From contig MU646709.1 of NCBI GenBank assembly GCA_026770585.1, positions 180,328 to 190,587 of the forward strand: a stretch of 10,260 nucleotides of DNA. The letters run 5' to 3'. Every line of letters begins with the position of its first letter. The first letter of the stretch is position 1. The DNA is from Baffinella frigidus. Taxonomy: Eukaryota; Cryptophyceae; Cryptomonadales; Baffinellaceae. The notes beneath the pieces were generated by a model. The model ran no database searches. It was given only the letters and a program-made list of their open reading frames with translations, and was not told where the DNA came from. The translations under genes and the position numbers were made by a program. Positions 6,969 through 10,260 of this stretch are shown here, in pieces.

Positions 6969-7204
6969 CCTGCCCGCCCGTGGTGGGAGGGGCCTCCGGG
7001 AAGAAGAAAGGGGGCCAGCCATTTTTTCTGCAACGCCCCAAAAGTCACCTGGTTGACTTTAGGCGCCTCAGGGGTTTGGTTGACTAAATCATGAGGGTAT
7101 AAACTGAGTGCTTAAACGTAGCTCTGGATGCTCCGGTCCGGCGCTTTCGTCCGTTGCGCTCGCCGCCTCGGCAGACGCCTTCTCCGTCGGCCCGATGATG
7201 GCCT
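6969..7204 (+). pseudogene. Inverted, decayed copy of the divergent promoter and the ASADAF exon
   Basis: The reverse complement of 6969-7030 matches the hydrolase leader at 2637-2693 (AAAATGGCTGGCCCCCTTTC and the following CT-rich part), and the match stops at the hydrolase ATG. Moving right, GACTTTAGGCGCC, GGTTGACTAAATC and CTTAAAC correspond to the minus-strand upstream region of the neighbour gene. ATGCTCCGGTCC at 7128 starts a copy of its signal-peptide exon. One extra G near 7152 shifts the frame, so MLRS no longer connects to LAASADAFSVGPM. The copy is therefore non-functional. Confidence 0.75.
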
Positions 7205-7221
7205 CTGAGACCCCGCGTGGG

Positions 7222-7480
7222 TCGAGGCTCGCTACCTGTCTGACCGAGGCTTACGAGGGATCTCCGCGCGGGGTCAAGGGCAGCCTACAAAAAACTTGCG
7301 GTTATTCAGCGTGCGTGGTGGGCGCTTACGCGCTCGGCGCCTCGGCGGACGCCTTCTCCCTTGAAAGATGTCAAAAGCCTGATGGCCACCCCACCTCTCT
7401 GTCAACCCCTACACCCCAAACCATAAACTCTCTAAACCACAACTCTCAACTCTAAACCCTATACCACACACCTACACCCC
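7222..7480. repeat. Segmental direct repeat, copy 1 (copy 2 at 8106-8300)
   Basis: GAGGCTCGCTACCTGTCTGA through GGGCAGCCTACAAAAAACTTGCGGTTATTC and GCGTGGTGGGCGCTT is repeated at 8106-8212, followed in both by CACCCCACCTCTCT and the CCACAACTCTCAACTCTAAA stretch. Copy 1 has an extra 50-60 bp near 7333-7387, which contains another ASADAF-like piece (CTCGGCGGACGCCTTCTCC). The CAAAAAACTTG...GCTTAC part also matches intron 1 of the minus-strand gene (2400-2442). Confidence 0.85.
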
Positions 7481-7487
7481 ACCCCCC

Positions 7488-7680
7488 CTTCTCCGTCGGT
7501 CCGATGATGGCCTCTGAGACCCCGCCTGGGTCGAGGCTCGCTACCTGTCTGCCACTGGGCCACCTCGTAAGCGACCCACGCAAAACGTGCGGTAATACAG
7601 CGTGTGTGGCGGGATCTTACAGATAGAGAGAAGGTTGGTGGCCATCGGGCGGACGGAGACCCCGCTCGTGAACGGCCCCT
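7488..7680. repeat. Mosaic of ASADAF-exon and intron fragments
   Basis: TTCTCCGTCGGTCCGATGATGG repeats the exon copy at 7179. GGGCCACCTCGTAAGCG near 7558 repeats the exon end and donor of the minus-strand gene, here on the plus strand. GCGGTAATACAGCGTGTGTG near 7590 repeats that gene's intron in the opposite orientation. GGTGGCCATCGGGCGGACGGAGA near 7639 is once more the exon, reversed. Pieces of one locus have been duplicated and inverted several times. Confidence 0.7.
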
Positions 7681-7681
7681 T

Positions 7682-7873
7682 TTTGCACCAGGATAGGGTG
7701 TTCCAACCTCGTAACTGGCATACTCATGGCTTCAGTGGCTCCAAGGGCAATGAAAGTTACTACACCAATGCTACACATAAAATTATCTCGGGTTTAAATA
7801 GGCCCCTCTTGCATTCTCGTGTGGCTACCAAAGGGCTCCAATGCCCAGGGTAGCCACGAGAATGCAAGGGGAC
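7682..7873. mobile_element. Inverted copy of the 5330 TIR element, with terminal hairpin
   Basis: 7682-7829 matches the reverse complement of 5325-5472 with only a few differences. Its terminus (7803-7829, CCCCTCTTGCATTCTCGTGT...) is followed 19 bp later by an inverted copy (7849-7871), forming a 23-bp stem that lacks one AC step. GCTCGTGAAC(G/A)GCCC(C)TTTTTGC occurs on both sides (7665 and 7889), possibly marking duplicated target DNA. Confidence 0.75.
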
Positions 7874-8073
7874 GGGCCCCGCCGGCAGGCTCGTGAACAG
7901 CCCTTTTTGCGGCCTGAAAAGGCGTCTTGTGGCCTCGAACCCACGACGGGCCCGGCCGGCAGGCTGGGGGAGGGGGGGAGGGGGAGAGGGAGGAGAGAGG
8001 TTGAGGCTCCGTCCTTTTAAAATGGGGGGTGGCCATCGGGGCGACGGAGACCCTGCTTGGGTCCACTGAGACT

Positions 8074-8128
8074 TCGGTCGAGCCTCGCTACCTGTCTGAC
8101 GTCGGTCGAGCCTCGCTACCTGTCTGAC
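8074..8128 (+). repeat. 28-bp tandem repeat, two units
   Basis: TCGGTCGAGCCTCGCTACCT and the following GTCTGAC occur at 8074-8100 and 8102-8128, separated by one base. They lie at the left edge of segmental copy 2. Confidence 0.85.
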
Positions 8129-8300
8129 CGAGGCTTACGAGGGATCTCCGTGCGGGGTTAAGGGCAGCCTACAAAAAACTTGCGGTTATTCAGCGTGCGT
8201 GGTGGGCGCTTGCACCCCACCTCTCTCTCAACCCTACACCCCGAACCATTAACTCTCTAAACCACAACTCTCAACTCTAAACCCTATACCACACACCCCA
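8106..8300. repeat. Segmental direct repeat, copy 2
   Basis: This corresponds to 7222-7480 without the internal 50-60 bp. It leads directly into telomere-like CCCCAAACCC and CCCTAAACCC units up to about 8470. Confidence 0.85.
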
Positions 8301-8360
8301 AACCCCACACCCCACACCCCAACCCCCAAACCCCAAACCCTAAACCCCAAACCCCCGCAG

Positions 8361-8371
8361 GTCTTCGTGGC
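8361..8371 (+). pseudogene. Stub of hydrolase exon 3 after an acceptor
   Basis: CCCCCGCAG is followed by GTCTTCGTGGC, matching the first 11 nt of exon 3 (GTTTTCGTGGC) with one change, then telomere-like CCCTGAACCC. Only the acceptor and exon start are present, as with the short exon-2 copy at 6177-6189. Confidence 0.55.
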
Positions 8372-8477
8372 CCTGAACCCTTAACCCCACACTTCAAACG
8401 CGACACCCGAAACCCTGAGTCCTAAACCCCAACCCCCCGCAGGAGACCCTGAGTCCTAACCCCCTACCCCCCCGTAG

Positions 8478-8546
8478 GTTTTCGTGGCGGGAAACTCCCT
8501 GGGGGGGTACCTGGCAATGGTGGTGGCTGCGACGTACCCAAAACAG
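8478..8546 (+). CDS. Plastid-targeted alpha/beta hydrolase, exon 3 (nucleophile elbow)
   Basis: The 69-nt exon reads VFVAGNSLGG then YLAMVVAATYPKQ. GNSLGG is the nucleophile elbow, with Ser (about residue 200 of the joined protein) as the catalytic nucleophile. This exact motif is found in pheophytinase and chlorophyll-dephytylase-type plastid hydrolases, unlike the GHDWG of epoxide hydrolases. The exon follows VVKTDQ directly, giving the normal spacing to the preceding helix. The acceptor is CCCGTAG and the donor CAG|GTCCCC, phase 0 on both sides. A near-duplicate lies at 8711-8779. Confidence 0.87.
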
Positions 8547-8587
8547 GTCCCCCTAAAACCCGGCGGGTACTAGTCGATTGTAGGGCA

Positions 8588-8684
8588 CGTCCGGTTTGTA
8601 CCGGGAAAAAGCCTTACACCTGCACATTTGCGGACATGGAGAACATTCGTGGTACAAACCGGACGCGCCTGGTACAAATCGGAC
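8588..8684. repeat. Inverted repeat with CGTCCGGTTTGTACC ends
   Basis: CGTCCGGTTTGTACC (8588-8602) is exactly inverted at 8651-8665, and a third partial copy (GGTACAAATCGGAC) follows at 8671-8684. The unit lies between the two exon-3 copies and is non-coding. Confidence 0.8.
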
Positions 8685-8710
8685 TTACAATGTTCTTTTA
8701 GGTTTGTAGT

Positions 8711-8779
8711 GTTTTCGTGGCGGGGAAGTCCCTGGGAGGATATCTGGCGATTGGTGTGGCTGCGACGTACCCGAAACAG
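8711..8779 (+). pseudogene. Duplicate exon 3b (GKSLGG variant), probably not spliced in frame
   Basis: This has the same 69-nt length as exon 3 and 59 of 69 identical bases. It reads VFVAGKSLGG then YLAIGVAATYPKQ. Six of nine changed codons are silent; the others are Asn to Lys next to the nucleophile Ser, Met to Ile and Val to Gly. The donor CAG|GTTGCC is intact. The acceptor has an extra T (GTAG, T, GTTTTC), so splicing at that AG would give 70 nt and a frameshift. It could be a mutually exclusive exon only if another acceptor is used; a decaying duplicate is more likely. Confidence 0.75.
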
Positions 8780-8797
8780 GTTGCCCTCAACCCTCAG

Positions 8798-9255
8798 CAC
8801 TAAACACTAAACACTAAACACTAAACACTAAACACTAATCCTGTCACCCCAAACCCTAAAAAATTCACCCTAAACCCTCTAAACCCGAAACACCAAACAC
8901 CAAACACCAAACACCAAACACCAAACACCAAACACCAAACACTACACACTACACACCACACACTAAACACTGAACACTAATCACTACACACACCACACTG
9001 ACCATAAACCATAAACCATAAACCATAAACCCTAAACCCTAAACCCTAAACCCTAAACCCTAAACCCCAACCCCCAAACCCTAAACCCCAAACCCCAAAC
9101 CCTACTCTCGCAACACCAAACACTAAATCCTAAACCCTAAACGCTAAACACTAAACACTAAACACTAAACCCCAAACCCCAAACCCCAAACCCCAAACCC
9201 TAAACCCTAAACCCTAAACCCTAAACCCTAAACACTAAACACTAACCCCTAAACC
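8798..9255. repeat. Blocks of telomere-like heptamer variants
   Basis: Consecutive homogeneous blocks of different 7-mers occur: CACTAAA (8798-8838), CACCAAA (8891-8939), CCATAAA (9002-9029), CCCTAAA (9030-9064), CACTAAA (about 9148-9169), CCCCAAA (9170-9197) and CCCTAAA (9198-9232), with mixed units between. All are one or two substitutions from CCCTAAA. Confidence 0.92.
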
Positions 9256-9265
9256 CCAATAACAG

Positions 9266-9298
9266 GTTGCGGGCCTCTGCGTTCTCAACGCATGCGCG
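9266..9298 (+). CDS. Plastid-targeted alpha/beta hydrolase, exon 4 (short; right border uncertain)
   Basis: After AATAACAG, in phase 0, the frame reads VAGLCVLNACA. This follows ATYPKQ and matches the V.G(L/V).LLNA strand that comes after the nucleophile helix in pheophytinase-type hydrolases. It is drawn to a GTACCC donor at 9299, which resembles the putative donor at 2257. Reading on gives proline-rich sequence and then a repeat, so an intron here is likely. The cap/lid region, catalytic Asp and His, and the stop codon are outside the window or in unrecognised exons. Confidence 0.68.
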
Positions 9299-9321
9299 GT
9301 ACCCCCCTCCCCCCTCCACTT

Positions 9322-9497
9322 CACTGCTAGGACGAAGTTTTTGTATTAGTCAACTCACACTGCTAGGGCGAAGTTTTTGTATGAGTCAACTCAAGGCGAA
9401 AATCGAAAATCGAAGCACACCGAACGTGTATCTCGTTTCCAAAGTTGACAGATTTGTGGGGGTGTTGACTTTTACAAAATCTCCTGATTCGCAGTGC
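9322..9497. mobile_element. 36-bp tandem repeat within a TIR-like element
   Basis: Units 9322-9357 and 9358-9393 (CACTGCTAGG.CGAAGTTTTT...AGTCAACTCA) differ at two positions. The right end, GTTGACTTTTACAAAATC...CGCAGTG, ending near 9497, is an imperfect inversion of the unit, suggesting a TIR element with a duplicated left end. Confidence 0.6.
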
Positions 9498-9776
9498 ACT
9501 TAGCGGAGTTCTGACCCCCCGTTCGACTCTTGGCCACTTAGCAGCCACCGGGGGCTTCACGGATACAGTCCATCTAAACGATGTGTACTAGAATCTTATC
9601 CATTGTCCTGGATTCCAACCGGAATTTCGCCTTGACTCGAAGGTGAAAAGGACTTCGGCCGCTACTAAGTGGTAGGCAACGCCGTATGCCTAACTACCCC
9701 ATTTTCAGGCCGTTAGCATATGAATCGACAGGCTTGAGAGGCATAAAAAAGCAGACGAAGACCTGGCGCGGGGGGA
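9498..9776. other. Unassigned non-coding stretch
   Basis: I see no gene, RNA or clear repeat here, apart from CTACTAAGTGGTA at 9662-9674, which recurs at 9974-9986 just beyond the MITE. This would be part of the fourth intron of the hydrolase if transcription continues. Confidence 0.5.
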
Positions 9777-9778
9777 TA

Positions 9779-9974
9779 GAGCGTTTGCGGTAATTGTTGT
9801 CCGTTTTGGACGTACGGTTTTCCGGTTTTACGGTTTTTTAAAATGTTGTCAAGGTCGTTGAATGTTTTAAATGGACACTTCTCTGGTACAAATGAATCGG
9901 GGGGGGGGGCAAATGAAAACCGGAAAACCGGAAAACCGCACGTCCAAAACGGACAACAAATACCGCAAACGCTC
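9779..9974. mobile_element. Mariner-type MITE with TA target duplication (~196 bp)
   Basis: GAGCGTTTGCGGTAATTGTT at 9779 is inverted as AACAAATACCGCAAACGCTC ending at 9974. The arms continue as GTCCGTTTTGGACGT and (C)GGTTTTCCGGTTTT for about 55 bp in all. TA dinucleotides flank both ends (9777-9778 and 9975-9976), the target duplication of Tc1/mariner elements. The centre (about 9838-9916) is unique, with a run of G, and encodes no transposase, so movement would need one in trans. Confidence 0.88.
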
Positions 9975-9976
9975 TA

Positions 9977-10160
9977 CTAAGTGGTACAGTCTGGTAAATA
10001 CCGTTTATGCTAGATAATTTATATGCTACATACTGTGCGGAAGGTACCATTGGTGCTAAGTAACCCGAAGGTCTGGACCCGCACCACTCAACACCATTGG
10101 AACCATTTTATTTTGTAAAGTGACTGACCAAGAAACGGTCCCCGCACTGTGCGCCTAGGT
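9977..10160. other. Unassigned non-coding stretch
   Basis: The sequence is AT-richer than the left part of the window. No exon with the expected hydrolase lid or Asp/His motifs was found, and no repeat beyond the CTACTAAGTGGTA copy. Confidence 0.5.
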
Positions 10161-10166
10161 TCGGGG

Positions 10167-10174
10167 TTGAGGGA

Positions 10175-10255
<81 letters not shown>

Positions 10256-10260
10256 GGTTG
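10167..10260. repeat. TTGAGGG heptamer array running off the edge
   Basis: About 13 tandem 7-mers of TTGAGGG (one ATGAGGG) reach the last base. The unit is one substitution from TTTAGGG after alignment, and lies on the opposite strand sense to the CCCTAAA blocks. Total length is unknown. Confidence 0.93.

Larger units (their letters stand above)
6347..8477 (+). other. Intron 2 of the hydrolase (2.13 kb)
   Basis: The intron is bounded by GTCACC and CCCGTAG, joining two complete codons (phase 0). Contents are telomere-like repeats (6363-6625), a TIR element (6673-6775), an inverted decayed copy of the divergent promoter and neighbour exon (6969-7204), a segmental direct repeat (7222-7480 and 8106-8300), a MITE copy with hairpin (7682-7873), a GA-rich tract (7965-8003), further telomere-like repeats (8220-8470) and a stub of exon 3 (8361-8371). 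The 6780-6960 stretch shows no recognisable feature. Confidence 0.75.
8547..9265 (+). other. Intron 3 of the hydrolase (719 bp)
   Basis: The intron is bounded by GTCCCC and AATAACAG, phase 0. It contains a short inverted repeat (8588-8684), the duplicate exon 3b and about 450 bp of heptamer repeats. CTAAAC/CTAACC units just before the acceptor resemble branch-point sequences. Confidence 0.75.

Noticed and set aside
7602-7853. Possible small protein (HQDRVFQPRNWHTHG...) shared with the minus strand of 5205-5510
   Set aside because: The shared frame follows from near-identical DNA copies of a TIR element. The flanks differ and no family is recognised.
7931-7946. tRNA-like B box on the minus strand (GGTTCGAGGCC)
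   Set aside because: No matching A box, acceptor stem or anticodon arm could be placed around it. A single 11-bp match is expected by chance in GC-rich DNA.
8777-8803. A truncated exon 4 fused to exon 3b without an intron (GTTGCCCTCAAC)
   Set aside because: The sequence after exon 3 (GTCCCCCTAAAACCC) aligns with it about as well, so both are probably just homologous intron starts.

Overview
The window looks like nuclear DNA of a eukaryotic alga with a complex (red-lineage) plastid: an ochrophyte or haptophyte, possibly a pelagophyte. Four observations support this. Spliced exons have GT-AG borders. Two genes start with a signal peptide that ends in an ASAFAP-like cleavage motif (ASSFAP and ASADAF). 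Long arrays of CCCTAAA, the plant/algal telomere heptamer, are present. The non-coding space is large and packed with repeats. No prokaryotic operon, rRNA, tRNA or CRISPR array was seen. The species call is an inference.

Layout. 1-660 is a minisatellite of five ~130-bp units, each with a pyrimidine tract, CAG and a G-run. 660-1900 is GC-rich degenerate tandem repeats with hairpins and no recognisable gene. 2258-2519 (minus) holds the first two exons of a plastid-targeted protein of unknown identity. 2520-2693 is a divergent intergenic region, probably a shared promoter. From 2694 (plus) an alpha/beta hydrolase gene runs off the right edge with exons at 2694-3172, 6247-6346, 8478-8546 and 9266-9298. 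Joined in phase, these give a signal/transit presequence, the oxyanion HG motif, the DLLG-FGRS segment, the GNSLGG nucleophile elbow and the following VAGL..LNA strand. The Asp and His of the triad would lie beyond 9300.

The introns of this gene are unusual. They contain a run of small terminal-inverted-repeat elements, two nearly identical 196-bp SINE-like copies, a segmental duplication, blocks of telomere-like heptamers, and partial or full copies of the gene's own exons 2 and 3, most preceded by an acceptor-like AG. Intron 2 also carries an inverted, decayed copy of the divergent promoter together with the first exon of the neighbouring minus-strand gene. 9300-10260 holds a tandem/TIR element, a clear mariner-type MITE flanked by TA, and an array of the heptamer TTGAGGG at the edge.

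How the parts fit. Two plastid-targeted proteins appear to be transcribed away from a common ~175-bp region. The hydrolase belongs by motif to the plastid group that includes pheophytinase and chlorophyll dephytylase, but its substrate cannot be read from the sequence. The strongest signal for follow-up is the repeated duplication of acceptor-plus-exon-start modules.
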